A DNA stretch of 64,000 nt from Bidens hawaiensis (GCA_021521415.1 JAIQDT010003843.1:1-64000); one strand, 5' to 3'. Counted from the stretch's first letter, positions 19,727 to 32,076 are shown. Numbers and translations are program-made. The notes: a model not told the origin generated them from the letters alone.

Positions 19727-22700
19727 ATGCCTCCGCTATCTCGCCGATTTCAGAGAAGAGAAGCCTCGCGCATGCGTAGACAGCAACGTTCCCAGGAAAT
19801 GGCCGCTGCGATAGCCCAAGCCTTGAGCCAAAACAATACCTCCAGTTATAACATTAAGTCCTTTAACGCGGGTAACCCTCCAAAGTTCACAGGTCTTGAA
19901 GGAGCCACCGTGATGCTCCAGTGGCTTGAGAAGATAGAAAACACTTTCCTCCACACCCAATGCCCCTCAGACAGACGAACCCTGTATGCTTCCAGTGTCC
20001 TGGAATCCAGAGCGCTTACATGGTGGAATGGAGTAGCTCATGCGCGTGGCGCAGAGGCTGCTTCTAGCATGACATGGGAGGAATTCAAGGAAATTCTTAC
20101 GCGAGAATTCTGCCCTCCCAACGAAGTTAAGCGCCTGGAGGAGGAATTTTGGAACCTGAAGCAATACAGTGGCGAAGCGCGCGAGTACGCGACGCGCTTC
20201 CATGAACTAAGCCTGCTTGTCCCTCACCTTGTTACCCCTTCACGCCGAGCAATCGAGAAATTCCTTGGGGGTCTCCCCATGGAAATTCAAGATTCTGTAT
20301 GGGCCAGAAACCCAATAACCCTTTCTGACGCCATTGAGTTGGCCGCTGTGCTCAGCGACAACCATGTCAGAGCAGGAACCCTGTTCCTGCGGGGAACAGA
20401 AAAGACCAAACCCAAGACTGCCCCTGAACCAACAGAAACCAAACCTGAACCCTCAAACCGTAACAACCTCAAGCGCAGGCGCAAGGCCTATGCGCTTACC
20501 AACCCACCCATAGTCCAGCAACCCGCATACCAACCTCCAGTTTACGCGCCTAACCCTCTGTCAGCCTACCCAACACCTCCTATAGTCCACAACTATGCCT
20601 TAACCAATCCAGCACTCCCTGCCCCGCCTCCTAAGAAACCTTACACAGGAAATCAACCCTTTTGCCCAACCTGTAGACTTCACCACCCAACCCAAACCCC
20701 GTGTCGACAATGTAACCGATGTGGCCGCGTTGGTCACTCTGCCGAGTTCTGTAGAATCCCTCCCGCCAACCCAATTGCGCCAACACCACCAGTCTACCCG
20801 CAGAACCCACAACCAACCTACCAAAACCCACGACCCAGGTCGTGCTATAACTGCGGTGATCCCAGTCATTTCCGGAACGCGTGCCCGAGACTACAAGTTC
20901 AGATTACACAAGCGAATCCGGTGAACCAGATTTCAAACCAAGTGACGCGTGGACGAGCTTTTAACATAACCGCGCACCAAGCGCAAGCGATTAATGACGT
21001 AGTTAATGGTACATTTTTGCTTAACGGATTTTATGCTTCTGTACTTTTTGATACTGGCGCCGATCGAAGTTTTATCTCTCGCGCCTTCGAGCAGAAGCTT
21101 GCGCGACCGCGCAGCGATTTAAAAGAAGATTTTTCAGTTGAATTGGCTAATGGTGAAACTGTTTTAATTAACTCTGTGATTAAAGATTGCACGCTTAACC
21201 TTAACGAAAATGATTTTCTGATCGACCTCATCCCCATGCCTCTTGGGAGCTTTGATGTTATTATCGGTATGGACTGGCTCTCGAAGAATCGCGCCGAAGT
21301 TATTTGCGCCAAGAAGTTGATTCGCATTCCTCGAGAAAATGGTGATCTTCACATCTACGGCGAAAAACCCTCCAGTGGTCTTAAGCTTATGTCTTGCGCC
21401 GAAGCCCAAAGACTCATGCGGAAGAAGTGTGTTGCATTTCTAGCCCATGTGGTTAAACCCGATGAAGGAAAGAAGAAACTTCGCGATATCCCTGTCGTGC
21501 GTGATTTCCCTGAAGTTTTTCCTGATGATCTTCCTGGTATCCCTCCCGCTCGTGAAGTCGAGTTCCGTATTGATCTTGTCCCTGGTGCTTCCCCCGTAGC
21601 TAAATCTCCTTATCGTCTTGCACCCGCTGAGATGCAAGAATTGGCTAGCCAACTTCAAGAGTTGACTGCTAAAGGATTCATTCGCCCTAGCTCTTCGCCC
21701 TGGGGTGCTCCGGTGTTGTTCGTTAAAAAGAAAGATGGTTCGTTTCGCATGTGTATTGATTACCGCGAGTTGAACAAACTCACCATTAAGAACCGGTATC
21801 CCTTACCACGTATTGACGACCTCTTTGATCAACTCCAAGGTGCCTCTTGTTTCTCGAAGATTGATCTCCGCTCTGGCTATCACCAGTTGCGTATCCGCGA
21901 TGAAGATGTTCCGAAGACTGCTTTTCGAACTCGTTATGGCCATTTTGAATTCTTGGTCATGTCCTTCGGTTTAACCAACGCACCCGCCGTTTTCATGGAT
22001 CTAATGAATCGGGTGTGTAGGCCTTTCTTGGATAAATTCGTGATTGTGTTTATCGATGATGTTCTGGTGTATTCTAAGACCAAGGCCGAGCATGAGCAAC
22101 ATCTTCGGTTGGTGTTGCAAAAGCTTAGAGCTGAGCAACTCTATGCTAAGCTTTCCAAGTGTGAATTCTGGTCTGATGAAGTACAGTTTCTTGGCCATGT
22201 TGTGAACAAGATGGGTATTCATGTCGACCCATCCAAGATTGAAGCAATCAAGAACTGGTTTACGCCATCTTCTCCTACCGAAATCCGTTCCTTTCTGGGC
22301 TTAGCTGGTTATTACCGGCGCTTCATTTCGAACTTCTCGAAGATCGCTTTGCCTTTAACAGCTCTAACGCACAAAGGTAAACCATATATTTGGGGCTCGA
22401 AGCAAGAAGAAGCCTTTCTGACGCTCAAGCGTTTGTTGTGTGAAGCTCCTGTTCTTGCGCTACCTGAGGGTAATGATGATTTTGTCGTGTATTGCGATGC
22501 ATCCAACCAAGGTCTCGGTTGTGTTCTTATGCAACGAGGCAAGGTTATCGCTTACGCATCAAGGCAACTCAAGGTTCATGAAAAGAATTATACAACTCAC
22601 GACCTCGAACTTGGTGCAGTTGTTTTTGCCTTAAAGATCTGGAGACACTACCTTTATGGTACTAAGTGTATCCTTTACACTGACCATAAAAGCCTTCAGC

Positions 22701-24337
22701 ATATCTTTGATCAGAAGGAACTTAACATGAGGCAACGCCGATGGAACGAACTCATCAGCGATTACGATTGTGAGATCCGGTATCATCCTGGTAAGGCTAA
22801 TGTGGTAGCCGATGCGCTCAGCCGAAAACCCTGCCAGCTTAACTGTATCTTGCCGCGCACCCAGCTTCACTTCGCGCCGATTCAAAGCAACCTTGAATCG
22901 CGCATTCGTGACGCGCAGCGCGCATCCATCAGTAATGGTAACCTTCGCGCCGAGTTAGCGTGTGGCGCGGAAGCGCACTTTGTCCCTAATCTGAGTGGAA
23001 TTCTCTGCTATCTTAATCGCATCTGGATTCCCTTTGATGAGGATCTTCGCGCTGATATCCTGAGTGAAGCGCACAAATCTCGGTATTCTATTCATCCCGG
23101 CGCTGATAAGATGTACAAGGATTTGCGCATTACTTATTGGTGGCCCGGTATGAAGAAGGATATTGCTGTGTTCGTAGCTAAATGCCTGACTTGTTCTAAA
23201 GTAAAAGCTGAACACCAACGCCCATCTGGTTTGCTCGAACAACCAGAAATTCCTACGTGGAAATGGGAATGTGTAGCGATGGACTTTATTACCAAGTTAC
23301 CTTTGACAGCAAGCAAACATGATAGCATTTGGGTAATAGTGGATCGTTTGACTAAGTCTGCTCACTTTCTGCCCATTCGTGAAAACTACCGTGTTGAGCA
23401 TCTCGCGCAGCTTTATGTCAAGGAAATTGTCTGCCGCCATGGTACTCCTTTGAGCATCATATCCGATCGTGATGGCCGTTTTATATCCCGCTTTTGGAAA
23501 TCTCTCCAATCTGCGCTAGGAACTCGCTTGGACATGAGTACGGCATATCATCCTCAGACTGACGGTCAGTCTGAGCGAACTATTCAAACTCTTGAGGATA
23601 TGCTCCGATCTTGTGTTCTTGATTTTGGAGGTAATTGGGATTCACACCTGCCTTTGATCGAGTTTTCTTATAATAACAGCTATCATTCCAGTATTGGTAT
23701 GGCCCCATTTGAAGCACTTTACGGTCGTAAGTGCCGCTCCCCGATTTGTTGGAGCGAAGTGGGTGAAACTCAAATCACAGGACCCGAACTTGTTCAAGAG
23801 ACAACCGATAAAATCGCCAAGATCCGTGATCATCTGCTGACTGCCAGAAGCCGACAGAAGAGTTACGCAGATCGTAGGCGAAAGCCTCTCGAATTTCAAG
23901 TTGGTGATCTTGTTCTCCTCAAAGTGTCGCCTTGGAAAGGTGTTGTCCGCTTTGGTAAGAAGGGTAAGCTTGCTCCTCGTTATGTTGGTCCATTCAAGAT
24001 TCTCGCGCGTGTAGGAAAAGTTGCCTACAGACTTGACCTGCCGCCCGCGCTCAGTAATGTGCATCCAACGTTCCATGTATCCAATCTCAAGAAGTGTTTA
24101 GCTGACGAGAACCATCACATTCCACTTGATGAAGTTCAAGTTGATGAATCTATGCATTTCGTTGAGAAGCCTGTTGAGATTATGGATCGCGAGGTTAAGC
24201 AAACCAAGCGCAGTCGTATCCCTATCGTGAAAGTTCGCTGGGAGTCCAAGCGCGGAGCCGAGTTTACATGGGAAAGGGAAGATCAAATGAAGATCAAGTA
24301 CCCGCACCTGTTCTCTGTGCAACCTACTTCGAGATAA
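19727..24337 (+). CDS. gag-pol: Tekay gag-pol polyprotein (gag, protease, RT, RNase H, integrase, chromodomain)
   Basis: A single uninterrupted frame of 1536 residues encodes all proteins for retrotransposition. Gag (about 60-200) includes ALTWWNGV and [10 protein letters not shown]. Two CCHC zinc knuckles follow, [14 protein letters not shown] (about 328-341) and [14 protein letters not shown] (about 373-386). Protease has [11 protein letters not shown] (about 440). RT has CIDYRELNK (about 675) and FIDDVLVYS (about 777). RNase H has [10 protein letters not shown] (about 921), HDLELGAVV and TDHKSL (about 984). Integrase has the HHCC finger (IHPGADK to CLTC, about 1121-1155) and catalytic D (AMDFITKL), D (ISDRDGRF) and E (DGQSERTIQ). 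The C-terminus (about 1470-1530) is chromodomain-like, with IVKVRW and TWERED, and would guide integration to chromatin. No stop or frameshift was seen. The ATG at 19727 is the first in the frame after the leader. Confidence 0.97.
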   Translation: MPPLSRRFQRREASRMRRQQRSQEMAAAIAQALSQNNTSSYNIKSFNAGNPPKFTGLEGATVMLQWLEKIENTFLHTQCPSDRRTLYASSVLESRALTWWNGVAHARGAEAASSMTWEEFKEILTREFCPPNEVKRLEEEFWNLKQYSGEAREYATRFHELSLLVPHLVTPSRRAIEKFLGGLPMEIQDSVWARNPITLSDAIELAAVLSDNHVRAGTLFLRGTEKTKPKTAPEPTETKPEPSNRNNLKRRRKAYALTNPPIVQQPAYQPPVYAPNPLSAYPTPPIVHNYALTNPALPAPPPKKPYTGNQPFCPTCRLHHPTQTPCRQCNRCGRVGHSAEFCRIPPANPIAPTPPVYPQNPQPTYQNPRPRSCYNCGDPSHFRNACPRLQVQITQANPVNQISNQVTRGRAFNITAHQAQAINDVVNGTFLLNGFYASVLFDTGADRSFISRAFEQKLARPRSDLKEDFSVELANGETVLINSVIKDCTLNLNENDFLIDLIPMPLGSFDVIIGMDWLSKNRAEVICAKKLIRIPRENGDLHIYGEKPSSGLKLMSCAEAQRLMRKKCVAFLAHVVKPDEGKKKLRDIPVVRDFPEVFPDDLPGIPPAREVEFRIDLVPGASPVAKSPYRLAPAEMQELASQLQELTAKGFIRPSSSPWGAPVLFVKKKDGSFRMCIDYRELNKLTIKNRYPLPRIDDLFDQLQGASCFSKIDLRSGYHQLRIRDEDVPKTAFRTRYGHFEFLVMSFGLTNAPAVFMDLMNRVCRPFLDKFVIVFIDDVLVYSKTKAEHEQHLRLVLQKLRAEQLYAKLSKCEFWSDEVQFLGHVVNKMGIHVDPSKIEAIKNWFTPSSPTEIRSFLGLAGYYRRFISNFSKIALPLTALTHKGKPYIWGSKQEEAFLTLKRLLCEAPVLALPEGNDDFVVYCDASNQGLGCVLMQRGKVIAYASRQLKVHEKNYTTHDLELGAVVFALKIWRHYLYGTKCILYTDHKSLQHIFDQKELNMRQRRWNELISDYDCEIRYHPGKANVVADALSRKPCQLNCILPRTQLHFAPIQSNLESRIRDAQRASISNGNLRAELACGAEAHFVPNLSGILCYLNRIWIPFDEDLRADILSEAHKSRYSIHPGADKMYKDLRITYWWPGMKKDIAVFVAKCLTCSKVKAEHQRPSGLLEQPEIPTWKWECVAMDFITKLPLTASKHDSIWVIVDRLTKSAHFLPIRENYRVEHLAQLYVKEIVCRHGTPLSIISDRDGRFISRFWKSLQSALGTRLDMSTAYHPQTDGQSERTIQTLEDMLRSCVLDFGGNWDSHLPLIEFSYNNSYHSSIGMAPFEALYGRKCRSPICWSEVGETQITGPELVQETTDKIAKIRDHLLTARSRQKSYADRRRKPLEFQVGDLVLLKVSPWKGVVRFGKKGKLAPRYVGPFKILARVGKVAYRLDLPPALSNVHPTFHVSNLKKCLADENHHIPLDEVQVDESMHFVEKPVEIMDREVKQTKRSRIPIVKVRWESKRGAEFTWEREDQMKIKYPHLFSVQPTSR

Positions 24338-24357
24338 ATTTCGGGACGAAATTTCTT

Positions 24358-24371
24358 AAAGTAGGGGAGAC
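24358..24371 (+). other. Polypurine tract of the Tekay element
   Basis: AAAGTAGGGGAGAC directly precedes the 3' LTR. It follows the CGGGACGAAATTTC motif, a usual feature just after the stop codon of Tekay-type elements. Confidence 0.88.
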
Positions 24372-26432
24372 TGTGACATCTGCCCCGAATCCGACCCGAC
24401 CCAGGTACCCGTTTCCCTTATCCGATCTCTTTCTTTTATGATTTAATATTTATTTATACTTATATTTTACTTTTTAATAATAATAAAATATATTTTCCTT
24501 CCGCCTCTCTCTCTTTCTTTCCGCCGTCCCGTCCCTCTCCTCTCTTTCCGCCTTCTTTTCCCTCTTGTCGCCGTCCCGCCCTTACGCCTTGTTTCCCTCT
24601 TTTTCTTCTAACTCTTTGCTTGTCCTTTGTTCCTTCCCGCCTAAGGTTGTCTGCGCAGCTCCACGCGCCAGACCCCTTACAAGGAATCCTGCGTGAAGAC
24701 CATCTGTTTCAGCGATACGCGAGACGAACTCTTCTCGCAGCGCGCTAAGAATTGTAATTCTTCTCGCAGCGCGCTAAGAACGGTAGTTCTTCCCGCGACG
24801 CGCTAAGGATTTGTAATTCTTCTCGCAGCACGCTAAGAATCGTAGTTCATCCCTCGACGCGCGAAGAATTATAGTTCTTCCCGCGGCGCGCTAGGAATTC
24901 TAGTTCCTCCCGCGGCGCGCTAAGAAATGTGATTCTTCCCGCGACGCGCCTAGAAATGTAGTTCTTTCCGCGACGCGTTAAGGTTGTTTCTGTCTGCCTT
25001 CGCGCTCGCGCTCTCTTGACCTTCTGTGTCTGCCTTCGCGCCTTAGCCTTCTCGCGCTGAACCCTTTTGAGTTTTCTTCTGTGGAATCTAGCCGTTTGCT
25101 TTTGTGTTGTCTTATCTTTTGAGCTGTTGACCTAATCTGCTTTATGTCTGAAAAGCCACTTTTGGCGCAGCATGCGCACCAACCCCATTGGTTGGCAGAA
25201 AAAGTGACTGACATTATCTTTTGAGATCTGCTTTTGCCATGCTTGACCAGTACCTTTTTCTGAACCGCCCATGCTTTTTACTGTTCCCTGACAGCTTTAT
25301 CTTGCCCCCTGCAACTGCCATATCTTTTGATATCTTTTGTTATCTTTTGTTTTGTCTTGTTCTGTTTGTCTTGGAACCTTTTCCCCTTTTTCTGGATTTA
25401 TGTCTCCTAGGGTTTTCCTATAAATAATAATCTTATTTTTCTTAACACTACACACACAAACACTTAATCTCTCATGTTTTCCTTGCTCTCTGCCGCCTCC
25501 CTCTCTGCCTCCGTCTTCCTCCCTGTTCTGTCCTGCTTTTCCGGTAATATATATATTATATATAATAATTTAATTATGCTAACTTATATCAAGACTTAAA
25601 ACAGATCGTTAAAACAATAATCTTTAATTATAGGTTAACTTGTGCTTGTTTAAAGTTGGTTCTTGCTTTATCTTACACCGCATCGTTTATCAAGTGAGTA
25701 ATCTCGTACCTAATTCCTTTTTATTTTTAATGTTTTGGGATGTTCATGTGTTCATACAAACTTAGTCTTAAACTTGTTTATGAACTTTAGTCGCGCAGTA
25801 TCCCATGTGTTGAGGACGTTTACTTGGCTGTTTATTTGTATGTGTGTATCATTAACCGCTTTGTTCGGCCTATTCCGAAGTTTTCATGGATCCATTAGAT
25901 GAACACGGGAGACCTATCGTTTACGGTTTTCTTTGTTTACACTTGCACAGATGTTTTCTCGTTTTTGTGCTCAATTGGGAGCACGGATTGAACTATGAAC
26001 TATGAGCTATGATCTATCTAGGCTTGATCACAATCTGATTGCACCCTTGTTAAACACCAGACATACACGTGTTGCGCGCAGATTTATTGTTATCTATGTA
26101 TTGTATTAAACTTGATTTCTCACCAACACGCAAGTGTTTGACGTTTATTTTAACACATGTTCAGGTTTGCAGTAGCTGTTTTGGAGCTTGTGGACACATA
26201 GGACGTTTTTACTTTTGGACCTAGATTAAAATGTATCAAGACAAGTTATTGCTGTTCGAATATTTTGATTTATAATATATATTGATTTATGTTGTTTTAT
26301 TTATATCTTATGTATACGTTGCGCATGCGTGAATGAATATATTTATTAAATATTGACACCCAATAGTGTCACGAGTAATGAAACAATATGTGGCGCCCTG
26401 ATGTATAATCCGCCTTTGGTCGGGGTGTTACA
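24372..26432 (+). repeat. 3' LTR of the Tekay element
   Basis: 2061 bp, the same ends and order as the 5' LTR. Differences noticed by eye: a net 5-bp shortening in the CT-rich run near 24500, one G-to-A near 25314, one C-to-A near 25474 and one G-to-T near 26295. Confidence 0.96.
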
Positions 26433-26612
26433 ATTTTTAGTGTCAAAAACTACTGATAAACTCACTCAACATGTGTTGTTGACAAACTCTGTTTTCAATG
26501 CATATGCAGGTTGTCATTGAATTGAAGTTGAAATATAGACACTTAGAAAGACCTTAGGATTTAATGAAGACAATTATTATTTAAATCTTGATTGTATTAC
26601 TTGTATTAGATT
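26433..26612. other. TSD ATTTT (26433-26437) and right part of the older split sequence
   Basis: After the duplication, the sequence carries ACTGATAAACTCACTCAAC and GCATATGCAGG, typical of U5 regions of Asteraceae gypsy LTRs as I know them. It therefore may continue an old LTR beginning near 15440. It ends at the Helitron-like terminus at 26613. Confidence 0.4.
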
Positions 26613-27148
26613 ACTAGGTTAATAACCCGTGTATCACACGGGCTGTAAAATGATATAATGTTAATAAAAAAATATTTACATATTTGATACAAGTTATAAG
26701 TGAAATCAAGCATATAAAACAATTATAATTATTTAAAAAATCCATAATGCAAAATAATTTAGTAAGGTATAACAATTTCTCATAAATTAAATTATATATT
26801 ACAATAATTATAATATTGACAAAAGATTTAAACATAAATTTTTTATAAAGGAGATAATTTATTAGAAAAAGTTTCCAACGGGTTTGAAAATACCGGTTGT
26901 TTCAACAAACTATTTTGAATCATATATGAACCTGAACCGCTCGTTCAAATTAACATAAAACTAAAAATGCATGAATAATGAATTTGATTTTTAAGTTAGA
27001 TAATACTATCATTTAAAATAATCTGTTTCGACTCAAACTCATTCTGATCATAACTCTTTTTTACCTGCCCATTTTGACCTGAACTAATTTGATACTATTT
27101 TAAAACAACTTGTTTTGAACCGAACTTATTTTACTTTAAAAACACATT
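26613..27148 (-). mobile_element. Helitron-like sequence, 3' part (minus strand)
   Basis: On the minus strand the end reads a hairpin CCCGTGTGATACACGGG (26625-26641) then TTATTAACCTAGT, the arrangement of a Helitron 3' end (CTAGT at 26613). The flanking base is A rather than the expected T. The interior holds GAACC-rich degenerate tandem units of about 220 bp that continue after the nested Tat element, at 32077-32450. The 5' end was not located. Confidence 0.5.
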
Positions 27149-27854
27149 TGTTTTGGTCAAAAATTGACAAAGGTGATTTCGTAGCCAAATTAGTAAATGG
27201 GACTCGGTGCTTGCTTGAAATGAACGTAAAAGTGCTAGAACACAGAGATTTGTTGCGAGGAAAAAACCCGTTATCCTGAGGATAACAAGAAAAAACCCCG
27301 GGTGGTGAAAACTATCACCCCCAGTTTATTACTATCAAAAATCGATTACAAGTGGTGGAGCTAACTGGATCGTGTTACAGAATGCGAGTACTCATAAGTC
27401 TCGTGTGTCTAATGTGTGTTATGATCCGTTTCTAGCTCTATTTATATACAAAAGGAGCTAACAAGATTACCTATAATAAAGGAAACAGAAGACTAAATTC
27501 CAATTAGCTGTTTCTACTTTTCTGGGAATAATTGATTCTTTCCTGATTAGCCATCCCTGTAATTTCAGAGATAACAGACTCCTTCCAATCAGCCACATTT
27601 CCTTTTTGAACACGTTTTATTTAAGGTAGCCGTTTGACCTTGTTGAATACGTTCTTTGAGGTTGGTGACGAGTAGTCAGAGTCTTTAGGAGCACATGGGA
27701 ACGTTGTATGACCTGGTAAGCATCAAAGAAAGGTGGTGGAATCGTTAGCATAATAATGTATTAAGGATACATGTATTTTCGGAGGATACTATATCTTGTA
27801 GAGTTATCTTAAACATATCGTTTGCTCAGGATACTGAAAATCCGAGCCCTAACA
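27149..27854 (-). repeat. 3' LTR of the deleted Tat element
   Basis: 706 bp, matched to 31371-32076 throughout. On the minus strand it is preceded by the purine-rich TTTTGGGGACAAT at about 27855-27867, a likely polypurine tract. Confidence 0.92.
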
Positions 27855-27867
27855 ATTGTCCCCAAAA

Positions 27868-29539
27868 TTAACGGCTGTAAAAGGTGGTTTACAGCTGTTG
27901 ATTTTTTGAATCTCGAATTCTGCAGATGGAGTGGATAAGCTACACTTGTCGTTCGTCCCCTTTGTTTTATCTCGGATAAGTATTTTAAACCTTCACCCGA
28001 TCATTATCCAGGTTAATTTCTTTTTCTCTTTGCTCTTCATCTTCAACCACCACGGATAAAAAACCCAAGCTTTCCGTCATCAAGTCCAGGCTTAGGAGGC
28101 TAAGGCTGCTGGGTTGGAGACTCCTGTTTGGGATGTGGCAGGTTGAGAGAAGATCGTGGCAGAGCTGAGCGGGGAGAATGTGGAAGAGTCTTCCTGTTTG
28201 TTGAGAACGAAGCCCGGGCATTATTCTTAATTTCCTGCAATTTGCGTTAGTAATGACATAATCTTTTGGCTTTTACATTGTATTTTAATTGTGTGATATT
28301 TTAGATAACTCATGTTGATACGTTTTATTCATAATGTGTCCGAGAAATATTTTTGAGACTTAAGTTTTTGAAACAGAACATCTTAAGGATAATGTACCCA
28401 GAAAACATATTTCTTAAACTTATTATATTTCAGAATAAAATATTTTAAGGATTATATCTCCAGAAAATATATTTTTAAGCCTTATCATAAAACATGTTAG
28501 GGATAATAAATCCTTATGCCTTGTGTGAGTTATCACAATCAAACCAAAAAATCATACCTTGAAATTTAAATTGAGTGATAGAACTAAGTGTAAAGAGTAC
28601 CTTCATGGAGATCATTTATAAGTCTAGTTAGCTTACATATGATGTCCCCAATTGTTGAGCTTTTTGAAGTATCATGTTTCTGAAATTTTTCTAATTAAAA
28701 AAAAACTTTGTAATATATCTACATTTAGCGATTTGTCTGATTTTCGATCTGTCAAAACAAAGTTAGATAATCCTGGCGATAAAGCCCATTTACTGGCGAC
28801 AAGGCCTTTGTACTGGCGATAAAGCCTTTTCACTGGCAACTAGGCCTTGACTTGGGAGACATGAAAATGTCTAAGCTTGAGATAATACTGGGGAAAGTCC
28901 CAAATGTACGGGCATGTAAATGCCAAAACTTGAGATAACATGAAAATGTTATAAACCTTAGATAACATGAAAATGTTATAAACCGTATGTGTGACACGTC
29001 TGCCGCTTATCTTAAGGATCTGGTATATAGCCAACAACAAACGGATTATCAGCTGGTCTGGTCCGCCTGCCTCGAACTATATCCGAATCATCGTGCGCTC
29101 CAGGCGTTCGTTGGAAAGGTGAAAACCTTTAAACCTTAGAAGATATCCAATATATCTTATTCGTGCGCTCCAGGCGTTCGTTGGAAAGGTGAAAACCTTT
29201 AAACCTTAGAAGATATCCAAGATATCTTATTCGTGCGCTCCTGGCGTTCGTTGGAAAGGTGAAAACCTTTAAACCTTAGAAAATATCCAATATATCTTAT
29301 TCGTATGTGAGTTGATCAGCCTCTGACTGTTGTGAAGATAACATATCCTTGGGATAACTGCAAAACACTAAGCTCTTAATGAGGGGTGGGTGTTAGCCTG
29401 GCTAAAACCCCTCCGATTATTAAGTCTGTAAACTTGATATAGAGATAATAAAGTTTAAATATGAAACAATGTAAAAGTAGATCAGGGAACATACATTTAT
29501 CCTAAGATGTTGAGGATATGAACATACTAGTTAAGGATA
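27868..29539. other. Internal non-coding part of the deleted Tat element
   Basis: No intact gene. Position 28000-28220 may be the decayed start of an antisense gene like that at 1899-4951, judged from position and CT-rich sequence only. Short tandem units of TACTGGCGATAAAGCC type lie at 28775-28850, GATAACATGAAAATGTTATAAACC occurs twice near 28940, and the 70-bp triplicate is listed separately. Confidence 0.45.
29091..29300. repeat. Three tandem 70-bp units
   Basis: TCGTGCGCTCCAGGCGTTCG starts units at 29091, 29161 and 29231, which differ by only a few bases. Like the 170-bp duplication at 5111, they lie in the spacer downstream of integrase. Confidence 0.92.
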
Positions 29540-29885
29540 CTAACAAAAATATGCCTTGAGATGGATAGCATTCCAAGCTCTTGGTATAGGGACTCCCTCC
29601 ATAGTGATTAACCTGTAGGACCTTTGCCTGCTTCTGAATCGATCAAGTAAGGACCTTCCCACTTTGGAGCTAACTTCCCATCTGCTGGGTTAATGGTATT
29701 CTGGAATGCCTCTTTTAACACCATGTCCCCTACTTGGAATCTTCGGATTCGAATGTTCTTGTTGTAGGACTTGGCTATTCTTTGTTGATATGCTGCCATT
29801 CTGATCTTAGCTAGATCTCTGAGCTCATCAATAGTGTCTAATTCTTCAATAAGGCTTTGGTCTAGAGAACTTCTGTGGAGAGTCC
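29540..29885 (-). pseudogene. Integrase C-terminal fragment, fused downstream of gag
   Basis: It holds LIEELDTIDELRDLAKIR, NIRIRRFQVGDMVLKEAF and GKLAPKWEGPY, the usual C-terminal module of Tat integrase. The frame breaks near 29620, after which the other frame continues with VPIPRAWNAIH to a stop at 29540-29542, so one base is lost or gained there. The catalytic core is absent. Confidence 0.82.
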
Positions 29886-31288
29886 GACTTCCTGTTGGTA
29901 GACTCATACTTCGGGATAACCAAACCTTCATAAGCCTTCTTATCATCCTCTAGCCGGATGTATCTTAACGCCCTGTTTCTGACTTCATCAAGATTCCTGC
30001 ACGGAGTCATGACAAGATCATCATAAAAGGATGAATCCTTCTTTAACCCCATCTTGAGAGCTTCAACAGCAGCCGCCATATCAAGGTTGGGGATATCCAA
30101 AGCTTCCCTGCTAAATCTAGTTATGTAATCCCTTAGGGATTCATTATTATTTTGAATAATTCTATATAAATCACCTGTCATTTTCTCAAAAGATCTACTA
30201 CAAGAAAATTGATTATTGAATAAGTTAATCAAATGAGCAAATGAAGTAATAGTGTTGGAAGGAATACTCAATAACTATTTGAGAGCCGGTCCCGTTAGTG
30301 TTGAACCGAACCCCTTGCATAGGCAAGCTTCATTGATGTCAATAGGGATGGGGTTGATCTCCATCCTTTCTCTATACTGAGCTACGTGTTCCTCAGGATC
30401 CGTAGTGCCATCGTACAGCTTCATGCTGGGCGTCTGGAATTTCTTGGGGATCTCCACGTCGCATATAGGCCATGTGAACCTAGATAATCTATGACTGCCT
30501 ACCAGAACTTCAGCTATGGGATGGATTATCCCAGGAATATTGGAAATCATATCCTTCATTTTCTGCAATTCCCTGGCTATCTCGGGGAATGTCCCCTTAT
30601 CCTGCAAAAATCCATGGTTAGTGTATAAATTAGCATTAAGTAAACTGTTACTGAGGTCGTGGTTAGGTCTTTTGTATCCTGAGCCTTGACGGCTAGTTCC
30701 TCCATAGAGAGTATCCTTAGGATAAGGTGACGTCTGCATAGGGATGTCATCTCCAATATGCACTTCAGAGGATACCATAGGAGATCCTGACGAGAATATG
30801 CCGGCTGGCATGGTCAAACGAGGCTGCATGTTCATGGAGTCTGGCCTCGTAGGTCTGGATAATTCCGAGGATACCGAAGGGTAGGTTCCCCAGTATCCTG
30901 ACTGCTGCTGAGACGGAATCCTTACTGATTGTGTCCCCAAGGATCCGGGATTCTGAAGGATAGATGATCCTGGAGAGCCAAAATCGAAAGCCCACGGCAT
31001 GATTGGAGTAGCCTCCTGCACTGGTTTTTTCTTGATCCCTTCAATCTCCTTAAATAGCCTTGAGTTGGTCTTCTCTTGCTGCTCCATGTGAGTTTTGACC
31101 TATTTCATCAAAACAAAAATATCATTGTTAGAAATAACTGGATCTACCCGTGTAGAGGTTCCCGGGTACGGTGGAAGTTCTCCTTTGGGTTGAGCGCTCT
31201 TCTTTGGGATCGATGGAGGACCGGGGTTAACATTTGAAGCAGTGGTGACCGGAACAAGAATGGAGCTAGTTTTTTGTTGTGAGGCCAT
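29880..31288 (-). pseudogene. gag: Gag of the deleted Tat element, two stop codons
   Basis: One frame runs from the ATG at 31288 to the deletion junction near 29880, interrupted by TAG at 31100-31102 and by TAG at 30275-30277 (inside the expected ALKW-LLSIPS block, so probably from TGG). The capsid region includes FAHLINLFNNQF, NESLRDYITRF and VEALKMGLKKDS, a typical retrotransposon gag. The end (KFSRPKPY) runs into integrase sequence in another frame. A non-functional remnant. Confidence 0.85.
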
Positions 31289-31351
31289 AATGAAGGGATG
31301 AAAGTAATTGAGAGTGGAACAAACAGTTTTGATGGATTAAAGCACCGATTG

Positions 31352-31370
31352 CCCCACGGTGGGCGCCAAA
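31352..31370 (-). other. Primer-binding site of the deleted Tat element
   Basis: On the minus strand, right after the LTR end CCAAAACA, the sequence reads TTTGGCGCCCACCGTGGGG. TGGCGCC is the usual start of primer sites in Tat elements. Confidence 0.7.
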
Positions 31371-32076
31371 TTGTTTTGGTAAAAAATTGACAAAGGTGAT
31401 TTCGTAACCAAATTAGTAAATGGGACTCGGTGCTTGCTTGAAATGAACGTAAAAGTGCTAGAACACAGAGATTTGTTTCGAAGAAAAAACCCGTTATCCT
31501 GAGGATAACAAGAAAAAAACCCCGGGTGGTGAAAACTATCACCACCAGTTTATTACTCTCAAAAATCGATTACAAGTGGTGGAGCTAACTGGATCATGTT
31601 ACAGAATGCGAGTACTAGTAAGTCTCATGTGTCTAGTGTGTGTTATGATCCGTTTGTAACTTTATTTATATACAAAATGAGCTAACAAGATTGCCTACAA
31701 TAAAGAAAACAGAAGACTAAATTCCAATTGGTCATTCCTACTTTTTCGGGAATAATTGATTCTTTCCTGATTAGCCATCCCTGTAATTCCGGAGATAACA
31801 GACTCCTTCCAATTAGCCACATTTCCTTTTTGAACACGTTTTATTTAAGGTAGCCGTTTGACCTTGTTGAACACGTTCTTTGAGGTTGTTGACGAGTAGT
31901 CCGAGTCTTTAGGAGCACATGGGAACGTTGTATGACCTGGTAAGCATCAAAGAAAGGTGGTGGAATCGTTAGCACAATAATGTATTAAGGATACCTGTAT
32001 CTTCGGAGGATACTGTATCTTGGAGTTATCTTGAACATATTGTTTGCTCAGGATACTGAAAATCCGAGCCCTAACA
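31371..32076 (-). repeat. 5' LTR of the deleted Tat element
   Basis: 706 bp, matched to 27149-27854. On the minus strand a TATAAATA-like stretch (about 31662-31672) lies inside. Confidence 0.92.

Larger units (their letters stand above)
17003..26432 (+). mobile_element. Complete young Tekay/Del-type chromovirus (Ty3/gypsy), 9430 bp
   Basis: It has two LTRs (17003-19068 and 24372-26432), a tRNA-iMet primer site, one uninterrupted gag-pol frame, a polypurine tract and 5-bp target duplications. The two LTRs differ by about three substitutions plus a net 5-bp indel in a CT-rich run, by eye, so the insertion is very recent. The C-terminal chromodomain-like sequence and the roughly 2-kb LTRs place it in the Tekay (Del) lineage. 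All parts needed for autonomous movement appear present. Confidence 0.96.
27149..32076 (-). mobile_element. Internally deleted Tat-type Ty3/gypsy element, 4928 bp
   Basis: The two 706-bp LTRs are 31371-32076 (5') and 27149-27854 (3'), beginning TGTTAGGGC and ending CCAAAACA on the minus strand. TSD ACATT lies at 27144-27148 and 32077-32081. The primer site after the 5' LTR reads TTTGGCGCCCACCGTGGGG, typical of Tat elements. The interior keeps gag, then jumps to the integrase C-terminus; protease, RT, RNase H and the integrase core are gone. LTRs differ by roughly 5 percent by eye, so it is clearly older than the Tekay insertion. It could move only with proteins from another copy. Confidence 0.93.

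Noticed and set aside
28000..28220. A second antisense gene in the deleted Tat element
   Set aside because: Position and CT-rich sequence fit, but no readable domain or exon remains; only a decayed start is possible.
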